From Shouchella oshimensis (GTDB lineage: Bacteria; Bacillota; Bacilli; Bacillales; Bacillaceae_D): a DNA stretch of 64,000 bases. The translations under genes were made by a program, and so were the position numbers. The notes below the pieces were generated by a model. That model saw nothing but the letters and a program-made list of their open reading frames with translations, was not told where the DNA came from and made no database searches. Shown here one piece after another: positions 16,017 to 25,272 of this stretch. The stretch is taken from contig NZ_KV917380.1 in the NCBI RefSeq assembly GCF_002019765.1, positions 672,707 through 736,706 of the forward strand. Direction: 5' to 3'. Every line of letters starts with the position of its first letter. Positions within the stretch are counted from its first letter, which is position 1.

Positions 16017-16139
16017 GTTTACTCACCTCCTTGTCCACTATATGAACAAGACAATAGGAACATGATTAATTCTCATCTTTTGCGTTCCTTTTTTCCATCA
16101 GCTAGAATGAAACAAATGAAGAAATGGGAGTGAAGGTAG

Positions 16140-16856
16140 ATGCAATCGATTAAAGGAAAAGTAGCCCTTATTACAGGTGCAGGAAGAGGAATTGGGCGAT
16201 CTACTGCTATTGCTTTTGCAAAAGAAGGTATCCACGTAGGGCTAGTGGGGCGTACAGTTGAAAACTTGCAAAACGTTGCAGATGAATTAAAAGAATACGA
16301 TGTGAACGTCGCTATTGCCGCTGCGTCAATTGAAGAATTGGACTCCATCACGAAGGCTGTAGAGCAGGTTCGTGCTGAATTAGGGCCAATTGATATTCTT
16401 GTCAACAACGCGGGAATCTCTAAGTTTGGTGGCTTTATGGACTTAACCCCTGAGGATTGGACAAACATTATTGATGTCAATGTGAAAGGGGTCTATTACA
16501 CCACCCGTGCTGTCTTACCAGAAATGGTAGAACGTCAAACAGGTGACATCATTATGATCGCATCTACTGCGGGACAAAAAGGTGCGCCAGCAACGAGTGC
16601 CTATACTGCATCAAAAGCAGCTGTTATTGGTTTAAGTGAATCGTTAATGATGGAAGTTCGTAAACAGAATATCCGGGTAACGACTTTAACGCCAAGTACA
16701 GTCGCCACAGATATGGCAAAAGAGCTTCAATTAACAGACGGGAATCCTGAGAGCGTGATGCAACCAGAAGACATGGCTGATTTAATGGTGGCACAGCTCA
16801 AACTTCATCCCCGTGTCGTGCTTAAGCACGCAGGCTTATGGTCAAATAATCCATAA
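16140..16856 (+). CDS. Short-chain dehydrogenase, FabG-like 3-oxoacyl reductase
   Basis: This 238-residue NADPH-dependent reductase has the glycine motif [14 protein letters not shown], the structural NNAG motif in [10 protein letters not shown], catalytic Ser in [11 protein letters not shown], and Tyr/Lys in [13 protein letters not shown]. The C-terminus is shorter than in true FabG and lacks a neighbouring acp or fabD, so it is more likely a paralogue with its own substrate than the essential fatty-acid enzyme. It stands as a single gene. Confidence 0.92.
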   Translation: MQSIKGKVALITGAGRGIGRSTAIAFAKEGIHVGLVGRTVENLQNVADELKEYDVNVAIAAASIEELDSITKAVEQVRAELGPIDILVNNAGISKFGGFMDLTPEDWTNIIDVNVKGVYYTTRAVLPEMVERQTGDIIMIASTAGQKGAPATSAYTASKAAVIGLSESLMMEVRKQNIRVTTLTPSTVATDMAKELQLTDGNPESVMQPEDMADLMVAQLKLHPRVVLKHAGLWSNNP

Positions 16857-16962
16857 AAATAACGGAACACAGCTTAACGGTCGTGTTTTTTTAGTGGAAT
16901 TTGGATAATCTCTCCAGTTATAATGAAGCAAAAAGAGGATTTGTTTAAAGAGGAGAGATTTG

Positions 16963-17967
16963 ATGCAAGCCATTTGGGCAGAGGACAATATGGGAATTTC
17001 TTTGGAATCAGCTACAGACACAACCGTGCGGGAGGCAGAAGAACGACTTGGAGTCGTATTACCTCTTACATATGTAGCGTTAGTTAAGGTACAAAACGGT
17101 GGATCTCTCACAGCAAATGCAGTTCCATCCCCTTCCAAAGATATACAAGAACCGTATATAGAGGTAGAAGAACTCTTTGGCATTGGTGATGGTGGCATTT
17201 ATGACTCACCTTATTTAATTAAAGAATGGGATCTGCCAGCAGGCATTGTCCTTTTTTCTGGGACGGGTCATTCGTGGCTAGCATTTGATTATCGTCAAAC
17301 GAAAGAGAACCCACCAATCGTTTATTTTGAAGTGGATGCAGAGACTATGGAGTATCCTCTAGCAGATCATTTCGATGCCTTCTTAGAAATGTTGTGTGTG
17401 GAAGAAGGAGAGGAATGGGAGGATGCAGATGATGAAGATGAGATACTAACTCATCAAGCTTTTGAAGCATTACTGAAAGAAAAGAATAGTGAGAAACTCA
17501 GAAATGCAATTGAACGTACATTGCAATTTGAAATGGATTATGAGTGGTTAGGAAACATTTACTTAAAGCTAAGTACATATCCAACCCATAGCATTCGCGC
17601 AAAAATAGCGAATCAAATATGGAGTATGAAATCGGCTTTTTTAGATGAGAATGTTTTGGCAAAACTTGTTCAAGTTTTTAAAGAAGACGCTAACCAAGAA
17701 GTACAGGCATATGCTGAATTGCTTGAAGAAAAAATAAACTGGTCTTATCATCAATGGCTGTCAAACCTTGATGGAACTGGTACGAGTCCCTTAGTATATG
17801 ATCAAAAACGTATCATTCATGTTTATAAAGACGAGGGTGCTTGGATAGTAGAAATAGAAGGAAAAGACCTTGAGCAACGATACTCTTCAAAAGAGAAATT
17901 GCTTGATGAGTTTAAATTAAATGGTTTAACAATTGAACAAGTTTGGGAACGAATGGCATTGTTATAG
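16963..17967 (+). CDS. SMI1/KNR4 (SUKH) family protein
   Basis: This is a 334-residue protein with an N-terminal SUKH domain (about 10-145): TTVREAEERLGVVLPLTYVAL, VQNGG, ELFGIGDGG, IVLFSGTGHSWLAFDY and the DHFDAFLEML end. A helical C-terminal half of unknown function follows an acidic linker (GEEWEDADDEDE). Many SUKH proteins are immunity partners for polymorphic toxins, but no toxin gene is seen nearby. ATG 16963 has AGGAGAG 6 bases upstream. The membrane protein 18 bases downstream is probably co-transcribed. Confidence 0.85.
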   Translation: MQAIWAEDNMGISLESATDTTVREAEERLGVVLPLTYVALVKVQNGGSLTANAVPSPSKDIQEPYIEVEELFGIGDGGIYDSPYLIKEWDLPAGIVLFSGTGHSWLAFDYRQTKENPPIVYFEVDAETMEYPLADHFDAFLEMLCVEEGEEWEDADDEDEILTHQAFEALLKEKNSEKLRNAIERTLQFEMDYEWLGNIYLKLSTYPTHSIRAKIANQIWSMKSAFLDENVLAKLVQVFKEDANQEVQAYAELLEEKINWSYHQWLSNLDGTGTSPLVYDQKRIIHVYKDEGAWIVEIEGKDLEQRYSSKEKLLDEFKLNGLTIEQVWERMALL

Positions 17968-17985
17968 AAAGGGAGGGAGTATGTG

Positions 17986-18255
17986 ATGAAGCATGAGCAA
18001 TTAGTTTATGGCTATGTTTTATTCGGTGCGGGTGTTGTGTTATTCGGAATGATGCATCTTGCCATTGCGTTAACAATGCCGGCTAACATTAATTCTGACT
18101 GGAAACTTTCAAATAGTTTATCGAACATTAGTGGCTGGATACCGTACAGTTTGAGCATCATCTTAATGGTATTAGGGCTTGTCATTATTCTGACGTATGC
18201 GTACATGAATTGGCTCTATAGCGAGGAAAAAGAAGAAGAGAAGCATGGGGAATGA
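17986..18255 (+). CDS. Small membrane protein downstream of the SUKH gene
   Basis: This is an 89-residue protein with two hydrophobic segments (about 8-30 and 49-74) separated by a polar NINSDWKLSNSLSNISGW stretch, and an acidic, charged tail (SEEKEEEKHGE). GGGAGGG precedes the ATG at 17986. It is tightly coupled to the SUKH gene and ends before a bidirectional terminator. The family was not recognised. Confidence 0.7.
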   Translation: MKHEQLVYGYVLFGAGVVLFGMMHLAIALTMPANINSDWKLSNSLSNISGWIPYSLSIILMVLGLVIILTYAYMNWLYSEEKEEEKHGE

Positions 18256-18259
18256 AAAA

Positions 18260-18290
18260 AGCGGCAGGGTCTTTAAACCTACCGCACAAT
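18260..18290. terminator. Bidirectional terminator
   Basis: GCGGCAGG pairs with CCTACCGC (one mismatch), with T-rich tracts on both sides: TTTTT after the hairpin on the plus strand and TTTTTT on the minus strand. It separates the convergent small membrane gene and the nucleotidyltransferase gene. Confidence 0.75.
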
Positions 18291-18292
18291 TT

Positions 18293-19489
18293 TTAAGAGG
18301 AGAACCGTGTTCTTGCTTCTTCTAAACTATCTTGTCCTGTTTTGTTTTTCACTGGCAAAAATTCGTTTTCTCGATCCACTTGGAAAATGGACATGCTTGA
18401 AGCGAGTGGAAACACATCGAAATAAAACAATTCTAGCTTATACCCGTTCGGTTCCACTGGATCTATCTTAGTCCCGTCCGTTGCAATCGATGGGATTTTT
18501 TTGTGTGCTAAATGATAGGGGAGTGAAGCGTCAGCCGTACGATCAAGAAAGTCGCGCTTGAACAGATGGATGCCAATATTCGCATCTTGAAGAAGAGGAT
18601 GATGGCGCTCTTCTTCTGTTAACTCAGAGTATTCAATAACCGCAGGCTTCCCGTCTCGTTGACCCAGCACCCCAACCTTCTCACTTGGCGCAACCTTTTT
18701 AACGGACTTAGTAGAAATGTCCGCCCCATCTCGATCCGCATATCCAATAAAAAGAGGGTCCGCTACTTGCACCAGTGCATTATCAATGTTGTTGAAGAAA
18801 ATCCATTCAATTCCGTTCGTTTTCATTTCCTTCAGAATACCGGCTTTTTTCAGAGAAGCAAAAACGCCACCGTTTCCGTTAGGGGCCTGAAAGATCTGTC
18901 CCTTATCAGCAAGAATGATTTTGCCTTCTGGAGTGATTGCTGGGCTTACATCCTGTATGAAAAACGTAACTTGTTCCTTTTTTAGTCCAAAATAATGGTT
19001 GTCGGCAAAATAAGTTCGCGTATCTGCATCATTTATTGGACTCGTCATAATGTACCAAGGAATCTGCACGTGCGCCTCTTGCTGCTGTGCTTGAATCTGT
19101 TGCGCTTGAAGAGCAAACAAAGATGTTTCCGGATTGTCATCCATCGTCACGGTTCCTTTAGGACCGTCGTGACCTAATCGTGTTCCCTGACCTCCAGCAA
19201 GTAAAACGACTGCTACTCTTCCTTGTGAAAGCAATGAAACACCTCTATTGTAAAGCTGTGTTTTTTCTTTTTCTGTTAAATCAAATGCCGGTTGACTTGG
19301 GAGAGCAGTTATTGACGTACTTGTCTGTTTACTCTTAGCAGCCATCTTTGGCATATGGCTTAGATCCAAATGATCAATTTGTTCCAATAGCGTTTGCTGT
19401 TCACGTTCGTTCAATTCATGATAAAAGTCCAACAAATGTTCTTGATGATATGTTGAGACTTTCTTATGTATGGCTTCATAGGTCACCAT
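18293..19489 (-). CDS. UDP-sugar pyrophosphorylase (UDPGP type 1 family)
   Basis: This 398-residue nucleotidyltransferase makes a UDP-sugar from UTP and a sugar-1-phosphate. The nucleotide-binding loop VVLLAGGQGTRLGHDGPKG is intact. GWIFFNNIDNALVQVADP-like and KVGVLGQRDGKPAVIEYSEL segments, and YKLELFYFDVFPL near the C-terminus, match the eukaryote-type UDP-GlcNAc/UDP-Glc pyrophosphorylase group found in some Bacillaceae. AGGAGG lies 8 bases upstream. It is a single gene, so the pathway is uncertain (wall polymers are one possibility). Confidence 0.88.
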   Translation of the reverse strand: MVTYEAIHKKVSTYHQEHLLDFYHELNEREQQTLLEQIDHLDLSHMPKMAAKSKQTSTSITALPSQPAFDLTEKEKTQLYNRGVSLLSQGRVAVVLLAGGQGTRLGHDGPKGTVTMDDNPETSLFALQAQQIQAQQQEAHVQIPWYIMTSPINDADTRTYFADNHYFGLKKEQVTFFIQDVSPAITPEGKIILADKGQIFQAPNGNGGVFASLKKAGILKEMKTNGIEWIFFNNIDNALVQVADPLFIGYADRDGADISTKSVKKVAPSEKVGVLGQRDGKPAVIEYSELTEEERHHPLLQDANIGIHLFKRDFLDRTADASLPYHLAHKKIPSIATDGTKIDPVEPNGYKLELFYFDVFPLASSMSIFQVDRENEFLPVKNKTGQDSLEEARTRFSS

Positions 19490-19564
19490 TCTCAGGACCT
19501 CCTTCTGTCACTTATCCGTTCTTATCCTAGCATATTCTCTGTTCATTACCCACTCTTATCACCC

Positions 19565-19591
19565 AAAAAACCTCTGACAATCTGTCAGAGG
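19565..19591 (-). terminator. Terminator of the bmrCD operon
   Basis: CCTCTGACA (19571-19579) pairs with TGTCAGAGG (19583-19591) and six Ts follow on the minus strand. It lies 6 bases after the bmrD stop codon. Confidence 0.9.
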
Positions 19592-19597
19592 TAGACG

Positions 19598-21589
19598 TTA
19601 ACTTGCTTGACCTTGCTGTAGTTTATACATTTGCGCATAAACCCCTTTACGATTCAATAATTCTTCATGTGTGCCTTGCTCTCGAATTTCTCCTTTATCA
19701 AGTACGATAATTTGATCGGCATCCTGAATAGTTGATAAGCGGTGTGCGATAACAAATGTTGTGCGATTCTGCTTTAATGTCTGCATTCCTTTTTGAATAA
19801 GCAGTTCTGTCTCGGTATCAATGCTTGAAGTCGCCTCATCCAAAACAAGAATGGCGGGATTTGCTAGAAGTGCACGGGCAAACGATATGAGCTGACGCTG
19901 ACCGCTGGACAAGGTACTTCCTTTTTCGGTGACGTGTTCATCTAACCCATTCTTGTTAAATAGATCGGTACCACCAACGAGGTGAACGGCTGCTTCAATC
20001 TCTTTTCTCGTAGCATCTGGTTTGCCATAGGCAATATTTGATGCAATGGTTCCAGAAAACAAGTAGGGTTCTTGCAAGACGATGCCCATATGAGAGCGCC
20101 ATGCTTGTGGAGAATGATGCTTTGTATCAATACCATCAATTTTAATGGTTCCGTTAGTAGGGTCATAGAAACGGAACAATAAATTCATGATCGAACTTTT
20201 TCCTGAGCCTGTATGACCTACGAGAGCAATCGTTTCTCCTGGTTTAGCATGAAAAGATAGTTGTTTTAAGACAGGCTCCCCTTCTATATAGGCAAACTGG
20301 ACGTTTTGAAATGAAACATCTCCATTTGGTCTAGGAATGGTTGCTTCATCAACATCCTCTCCATCTTCATCCAGAAGTTCAAATACCCTTGCACCAGCCG
20401 CTCTTGCTTGTTCTAAATTAGCTAGTTGATTCATTACTTGATTGACTGGTTCGAATAGACGGTTTATATAATCAACGAACGCATATAAGACACCAAGTGT
20501 AATAAGCCCGGCAGTCCCACCACTAATCCACCAGATTAAGGTGACAAAGACAATGTTTTTTACAACGAACGTTAGGTTATGAGAAGTTAAAGAATTTAGG
20601 TTCAGTAGCTTTGCCTGATAGCGATAATGTGCCTGATTTAACTCCTCAAAGGATTCGAACTGTTGCTTCTCTTGGTTAAATGCTTGGATCATTTTCATGC
20701 CATGTACATTTTCATTCATCGAAGCATTAATCTCTGCGTTTTTTGCACGGATCGATCGGTTCAATCCAGCTGCAAATTTCCGATAAAGTTTAAACCAAAT
20801 AAATAAAATCGGAAGGAGCGCAAGGGTCATAAAGGCAAGACGGCTGTCTAATAAAAATAGCGCCACATAAATACCAATAATGTAAATGAAGCTCGAAAAG
20901 AATGTTGCCAATACGGTCATATAAAGCTCTCGAACGGCTTCTGTATCATTTGTAATCCGAGCAACAATTTTTCCGGCTGGCTGGTGATCGAAATAACGCA
21001 CTGGTACTTTCGAAAGCTGGTTGAATACATCAACGCGCATCCGTTGAATAATTTTATGAGCGGCTTTTTTTAAATAAAAGTTTTGACCGTAATGAAAAAA
21101 GGACGCAACGAACACAATTCCTAAATAAAGTAAAAGCCAGCGAATGATGAAGTGTATCTCAGGCTCGTAAAATGCTAAAACCTCTTGTGGATCGAGAGAG
21201 GCTGCTTCTGTTGTATATGTTCCGTCGTGTCGATCTACTGTCAGTGTACCGTCTTGATAAAGTCGTTCCCCATCAGTTGGAACAGGTGAAGTCGTAAAGT
21301 AAAATCGGGTCCCAATTTGTAGAATTTGAACTTCTTCCCCTCGCCATGCATCATTTTCTAAATAAGCATCGCGGGTATAATAGGTGCCGTTATAGACAAC
21401 AGACTGATCGTGTTGTTCACTTTCATACCAAGGTTGTTCAATTCCGGAGATATGCCGATCAATAATCGTTTTAGCAATGAACGGACCTGTTAACTCAACT
21501 GCTACAGCAATGGAAAGCATCAAGAGGGCAATGAGTATCGTCCCTTTACTCGTTAGTGCGTAACGAGCTAGTCGTTTTTCTGTACTCAT
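19598..21589 (-). CDS. bmrD: Multidrug ABC exporter half-transporter, BmrD-like
   Basis: This 663-residue protein has a transmembrane domain (about 1-380) fused to an ATPase domain. An unusual 90-residue hydrophilic insert (about 40-125) lies between the first two helices, as in B. subtilis BmrD. The ATPase has Walker A GHTGSGKSS, signature LSSGQRQ, and a consensus Walker B glutamate (LVLDEATSS). Its ATG overlaps the bmrC stop codon (ATGA). In the heterodimer, BmrD supplies the catalytically competent residues. Known substrates of the B. subtilis pair are drugs; here this is inferred. Confidence 0.9.
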   Translation of the reverse strand: MSTEKRLARYALTSKGTILIALLMLSIAVAVELTGPFIAKTIIDRHISGIEQPWYESEQHDQSVVYNGTYYTRDAYLENDAWRGEEVQILQIGTRFYFTTSPVPTDGERLYQDGTLTVDRHDGTYTTEAASLDPQEVLAFYEPEIHFIIRWLLLYLGIVFVASFFHYGQNFYLKKAAHKIIQRMRVDVFNQLSKVPVRYFDHQPAGKIVARITNDTEAVRELYMTVLATFFSSFIYIIGIYVALFLLDSRLAFMTLALLPILFIWFKLYRKFAAGLNRSIRAKNAEINASMNENVHGMKMIQAFNQEKQQFESFEELNQAHYRYQAKLLNLNSLTSHNLTFVVKNIVFVTLIWWISGGTAGLITLGVLYAFVDYINRLFEPVNQVMNQLANLEQARAAGARVFELLDEDGEDVDEATIPRPNGDVSFQNVQFAYIEGEPVLKQLSFHAKPGETIALVGHTGSGKSSIMNLLFRFYDPTNGTIKIDGIDTKHHSPQAWRSHMGIVLQEPYLFSGTIASNIAYGKPDATRKEIEAAVHLVGGTDLFNKNGLDEHVTEKGSTLSSGQRQLISFARALLANPAILVLDEATSSIDTETELLIQKGMQTLKQNRTTFVIAHRLSTIQDADQIIVLDKGEIREQGTHEELLNRKGVYAQMYKLQQGQAS

Positions 21590-23328
21590 GACATCGCCTC
21601 TTTCTCTTGACTCGTTTGGTTCTGAACTTGTTCAGCGTACCAGCCACCTTGCTTTAGTAGTGTTTCATGGGTTCCTCGCTCTTTAATGGTTCCGTTTTCT
21701 AACACAATGATTTCATCTGCATGTTCAACGGCAGACATTCGGTGACTCGTAATAATGGTTGTTTGATTCGAGCGGTCCCGTTGAATGTTTTCAACAATGC
21801 GAGCTTCTGTTTTTGCATCGACTGCCGACAAGGAATCATCCAAGATGAGAAGTTCCGGATTTTTTGCCAACGCTCTGGCGATGGAGATACGCTGCTTTTG
21901 ACCCCCTGATAAGGAAACACCATTTTCACCAACGAGAGTATCTAATCCATTCGGTAAAAAGGCAAGATCTTGGTCAAATGCAGCTGTGTGAATCACTTGA
22001 TGTAAGTGCGTGTTACTTGTATCGTTTGCTGCTATTAATATATTTTCCTTGACGGTCTTTGAAAGCAGCACATGGTCTTGAGGCACATAACCAACCAAAT
22101 GACGAATCGCCTCTTGGCTAAGGTCATTAGCTGAATGATTACCAAACAACAGTCCCTCATTTCCAGGTGGATAATACTTTAAAAATTGCTTGACTAAAGT
22201 AGATTTTCCACTTCCAGTTTTTCCAACAATACCGATTGTTGTCCCTTTGTGAACGGTGAGGTTGATCTGTTGAAGTTGATTCACCGTTGAATTTGGATAA
22301 GAGAACGAATAATCTTTTAAGCGAACGGGAAGGGAAGCAACGAGCTCATTAGATGGTAACGAGACAGACTTCGAAACAGATAAGGTCTCGTTGACTCGTT
22401 CGTAAGAGGCACTACCACGCTGCATAATGTTAACAAGCTCTCCAATGGCAAACATCGGCCAAATTAACATACCAAGATAAATATTAAACGTGACAATTTG
22501 CCCCAGTGTTAATTGCTGATTAAACACTAAAAATGCACCGTAGCCTAAACCAATGACATAGCTTAAACCGACAACAACAGTAATAATTGGATCAAAAAAT
22601 GATTCAATTCGAGCGACTTGAATGTAGCGGTTGTAAACATCAAGGCTTTTGTTCTCGAATTGTGCTTCGTCTTTACGCTCACTTCGAAAGGCGCGAATGA
22701 CTCGCATGCCTGCAACGGATTCAAGAACGCGGTCATTTAAATCTCCAAATGCTTCTTGGGCTTTTGTAAATCGAGTATGAATCTTGTTCCCAAGTATGGT
22801 TACAGTAATGGCGATAATGGGCAATGGGGCTACCGCTGCAAGGGTTAACCGCCAATCAATAAGCCACGTCATAGCAATAAGAATAATAGCCATAAACATA
22901 ATCGAATCAATTAAAGTAAGTATGCCGAAACCAGCCGTCATCGAAATGGCTTTCATATCGTTTGTGCCACGTGCTAGCAAATCGCCTGTTTTCCGTTTCT
23001 CATAGAAGGATGGGTCCATTTGAAACAAGTGCTTCATAAAACGGCTACGGAGCTGGCGTTCAAGAATAAATGCCCCACCAAACAACTGTCGCATCCAAAT
23101 ATAGCTTAATCCGTAGCTAATGAGAATAACAGCAAGCAAGATAACGATTAGGGTGCTGGCGTAGCTTAGTGATAAGGCTCCTCTTTGAAACGCGTCAACG
23201 GCTCTACCAATTAAAAGAGCCGGCGTCAGCTCAAAGATACTGACTACCAATAGTAAACTAATAGCGATAACGTAGCGTTTTTTCTGTTCTTTAAAAAACC
23301 AGCTTAATTGTTTTAATACGCGAAACAT
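21586..23328 (-). CDS. bmrC: Multidrug ABC exporter half-transporter, BmrC-like
   Basis: This 580-residue protein has six membrane helices plus an ATPase with Walker A GKTGSGKSTL, signature LSGGQKQRIS, and Walker B LLILDDSLSAVD. There the catalytic Glu is replaced by Asp, the degenerate site expected of BmrC in a heterodimeric exporter. It pairs with the 663-residue BmrD-like protein encoded immediately downstream. The 5' region (23329-23660) holds two leader peptides and an intrinsic terminator, so expression is probably controlled by ribosome stalling. The ribosome site at the start codon itself is weak (AGTGG). Confidence 0.92.
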   Translation of the reverse strand: MFRVLKQLSWFFKEQKKRYVIAISLLLVVSIFELTPALLIGRAVDAFQRGALSLSYASTLIVILLAVILISYGLSYIWMRQLFGGAFILERQLRSRFMKHLFQMDPSFYEKRKTGDLLARGTNDMKAISMTAGFGILTLIDSIMFMAIILIAMTWLIDWRLTLAAVAPLPIIAITVTILGNKIHTRFTKAQEAFGDLNDRVLESVAGMRVIRAFRSERKDEAQFENKSLDVYNRYIQVARIESFFDPIITVVVGLSYVIGLGYGAFLVFNQQLTLGQIVTFNIYLGMLIWPMFAIGELVNIMQRGSASYERVNETLSVSKSVSLPSNELVASLPVRLKDYSFSYPNSTVNQLQQINLTVHKGTTIGIVGKTGSGKSTLVKQFLKYYPPGNEGLLFGNHSANDLSQEAIRHLVGYVPQDHVLLSKTVKENILIAANDTSNTHLHQVIHTAAFDQDLAFLPNGLDTLVGENGVSLSGGQKQRISIARALAKNPELLILDDSLSAVDAKTEARIVENIQRDRSNQTTIITSHRMSAVEHADEIIVLENGTIKERGTHETLLKQGGWYAEQVQNQTSQEKEAMS

Positions 23329-23367
23329 GTCTATCCACTTCTTTCCTCACTTAGTCCAACAATGGAG

Positions 23368-23436
23368 CTACCCGCCTTCTAGCTCTCCAGTATCCAATAG
23401 CAGCGGGATGTACACATGTAATAATAAGGTATTCAC
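23368..23436 (-). CDS. Second leader peptide of bmrCD (22 codons)
   Basis: This short reading frame starts with GTG at 23436, 7 bases after a perfect AGGAGG. It encodes a leucine-rich peptide beginning MNTLLLHVYIPLLLD. It ends at a TAG inside the hairpin GGAGCTA/TAGCTC(T)C (23364-23388), 39 bases before the bmrC start. It lies after the terminator hairpin, so it could act on bmrC translation. The peptide itself was not recognised. Confidence 0.55.
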   Translation of the reverse strand: MNTLLLHVYIPLLLDTGELEGG

Positions 23437-23475
23437 ATTTTGTCCTCCTGAAAAAATAGTCTTTATCTTTTTTAG

Positions 23476-23511
23476 CATAAAAAAAGACGCACGGTTACGC
23501 CGCACGTCTTT
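23476..23511 (-). terminator. Leader terminator (attenuator) upstream of bmrC
   Basis: On the minus strand AAAGACG..CGG pairs with CCG..CGTCTTT (23511-23483, two central mismatches), followed by seven Ts. It lies between the two leader peptides, 155 bases before bmrC, so bmrCD transcription requires read-through. Confidence 0.8.
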
Positions 23512-23559
23512 CCTCCATATGCAATCGGCACTCGTATCGAGTCCCGAGAAAAAGCAAGG

Positions 23560-23640
23560 TTATAAATTCTCTATACCTTGTAGACGAGACTCGCAGGCTA
23601 TTCGGTTTACGTAAACGGATCCTCTATTTAGTAAAAGCAC
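23560..23640 (-). CDS. First leader peptide of bmrCD (26 codons), BmrB-like in position
   Basis: This short frame runs from a GTG at 23640, with AAAAAGGAG 9 bases upstream, to a TAA at 23560. It encodes a peptide beginning MLLLNRGSVYVNR and ending QGIENL. Codons 17-19 (GAG TCT CGT) can pair with the later CGGGACTCG. The 3' end forms a CAAGGTATA/TATAaCCTTG hairpin around the stop codon. B. subtilis bmrCD is controlled by the translated leader bmrB through drug-stalled ribosomes; this leader occupies the same position but its sequence was not recognised. Confidence 0.6.
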   Translation of the reverse strand: MLLLNRGSVYVNRIACESRLQGIENL

Positions 23641-23833
23641 AGGTCTCATCTCCTTTTTCAAAAGTATAAAGCTGTATTTATCTTACTCGAAAAGTTGATT
23701 GATATGCAAGAAAATTTTAAAAGTAATGGAATAGAGTTATTGGTTGAACGTATAGGAAGATGCTCATGATCGCGTCCTTTATTTATGCTATATTTAGATT
23801 GCTAGAATAGATTGAAAAAGGAGAATGGTCAGA

Positions 23834-24124
23834 ATGAATGAACCTAGGTATACATGGCGTTCCTATTCACTAGTAGTAGTTAGTATTCTTGTAACTCTTG
23901 CTATGTTTCTGTTAGATCCGATTGCTTCAGCGACAAACGAAGGAGCAAGTCTTCCGATGATGGTGTTTATCTTTATTGGTACACTTGTAAGCGTTATCGG
24001 CATCATCTTTGTTATCCTATCAAAAAAGGAGCAATCAAAGGTAGCCCTTATTGCTTTAGCCATTACTTTATTTAATTGTGGTGTCATTGCTTTCTTTTTG
24101 TTTGTTGGTTTGATGTATACGTAA
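23834..24124 (+). CDS. Membrane protein of unknown function (three helices)
   Basis: This is a 96-residue protein with three hydrophobic segments (about 10-32, 40-62 and 71-94) and almost no soluble part. The ATG at 23834 is 10 bases after AAAGGAG; an ATG at 23825 sits only two bases from that site and was rejected. It lies 25 bases before the transglutaminase-like gene and is probably co-transcribed. The family was not recognised. Confidence 0.7.
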   Translation: MNEPRYTWRSYSLVVVSILVTLAMFLLDPIASATNEGASLPMMVFIFIGTLVSVIGIIFVILSKKEQSKVALIALAITLFNCGVIAFFLFVGLMYT

Positions 24125-24149
24125 TGGAAAGAGAAAGGAGAAGAGTTTG

Positions 24150-25208
24150 ATGGAAAAAGTGTTAGTACTTGAAACAAACAATCAATTATCACAATTAAAA
24201 CTCCCTCTCTATCACCCTACCGAAAGTGAACTATTAGGGTTGTATCAATATGTTGTAAATCAAGTTCATTTGGAAAGTTTGAGTGAACTTGAGCAATTTC
24301 TAGCAATTATGAATTGGGTACATAAGCGATTTGAACACAATGGATTTAACAATGGAGATCACTTAACATCATTGGAACTGTTGAAGCGAGCTGAGAAAGG
24401 GGAGAACTTTCGTTGTGCTGAATATGCAAGAATAACGAGGGATTTACTACTTGCGTTTGGTTATGTTGCTAGAGTTATTCGAGTTTTGAGTGAGAATGCT
24501 GATTATGGTGGTGTAGGTCAATCGCATGTTTGTTCAGAAGTTTGGTCTACTGAACAAGAAAAGTGGATTTTCTTAGATACGCAATGTAATGTATATGCCT
24601 CAATGAATGAAACGCCTCTCAGCTACTATGAACTGATTCAAACACTTGAACATGCCTCAATTCATTGTTTATTAGAAAAAGGCGTTTCTGAAACTGTCTA
24701 TAAGAGGTTTATAAGTGTCTATCAAGGCTATGTAACCACAGATGCGCAATTAGATGGAAAAATCATAGACTTCGTTCTACACCTGAAAGGTAAAAGACAA
24801 CTTTTGGCATTCCAAGCAATGCAACTGTCAAATGCAGTTTACACGCAGTTAGTTGAAGACATATATGGCGATCCAACAAAAACATCGATTATCTTCGAAT
24901 ATAAAGAGCAAGTCAATCCTGAAAAGGTTATAAAAGAACATGGGTTGAACGGTTCTACCACAATAGCTGATCAGTTGCATTTGTTTAGGGCTGAACCTAA
25001 TTTCAAGCTTGTCTTCCATACGGTTAATCCAATGCACAATTATTTTAAAGTATGGTTCAATCAAGATTCCGAGAGGGAACTACAGCATAATCAACTGGAC
25101 TGGCATTTAGAAAAAGGTACGCATAGCATACGGGTGCAATCTGTTCATTCTAGCGGAGTAGCAGGGACGGTGACGAAAATGGTGATACGATTTGGTGAGG
25201 ATATGTAG
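24150..25208 (+). CDS. Transglutaminase-like domain protein
   Basis: This is a 352-residue protein. A central transglutaminase-like fold (about 50-160) shows a plausible Cys-His-Asp triad: Cys in ENFRCAEYARITRDLLLAFG, His in GQSHVCSEVWS, and Asp in WIFLDTQCNVYA. The C-terminal half (about 170-352) is beta-rich and unassigned. There is no signal peptide. AAAGGAG lies upstream of the ATG at 24150. A protease or amidase role is possible, but the substrate is unknown. Confidence 0.8.
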   Translation: MEKVLVLETNNQLSQLKLPLYHPTESELLGLYQYVVNQVHLESLSELEQFLAIMNWVHKRFEHNGFNNGDHLTSLELLKRAEKGENFRCAEYARITRDLLLAFGYVARVIRVLSENADYGGVGQSHVCSEVWSTEQEKWIFLDTQCNVYASMNETPLSYYELIQTLEHASIHCLLEKGVSETVYKRFISVYQGYVTTDAQLDGKIIDFVLHLKGKRQLLAFQAMQLSNAVYTQLVEDIYGDPTKTSIIFEYKEQVNPEKVIKEHGLNGSTTIADQLHLFRAEPNFKLVFHTVNPMHNYFKVWFNQDSERELQHNQLDWHLEKGTHSIRVQSVHSSGVAGTVTKMVIRFGEDM

Positions 25209-25272
25209 AGCCAAGTGTATTCGTTAAAAAAGCTACAGAAGATTGATCAAACAAACTTGTGAGGAGAAGTAT

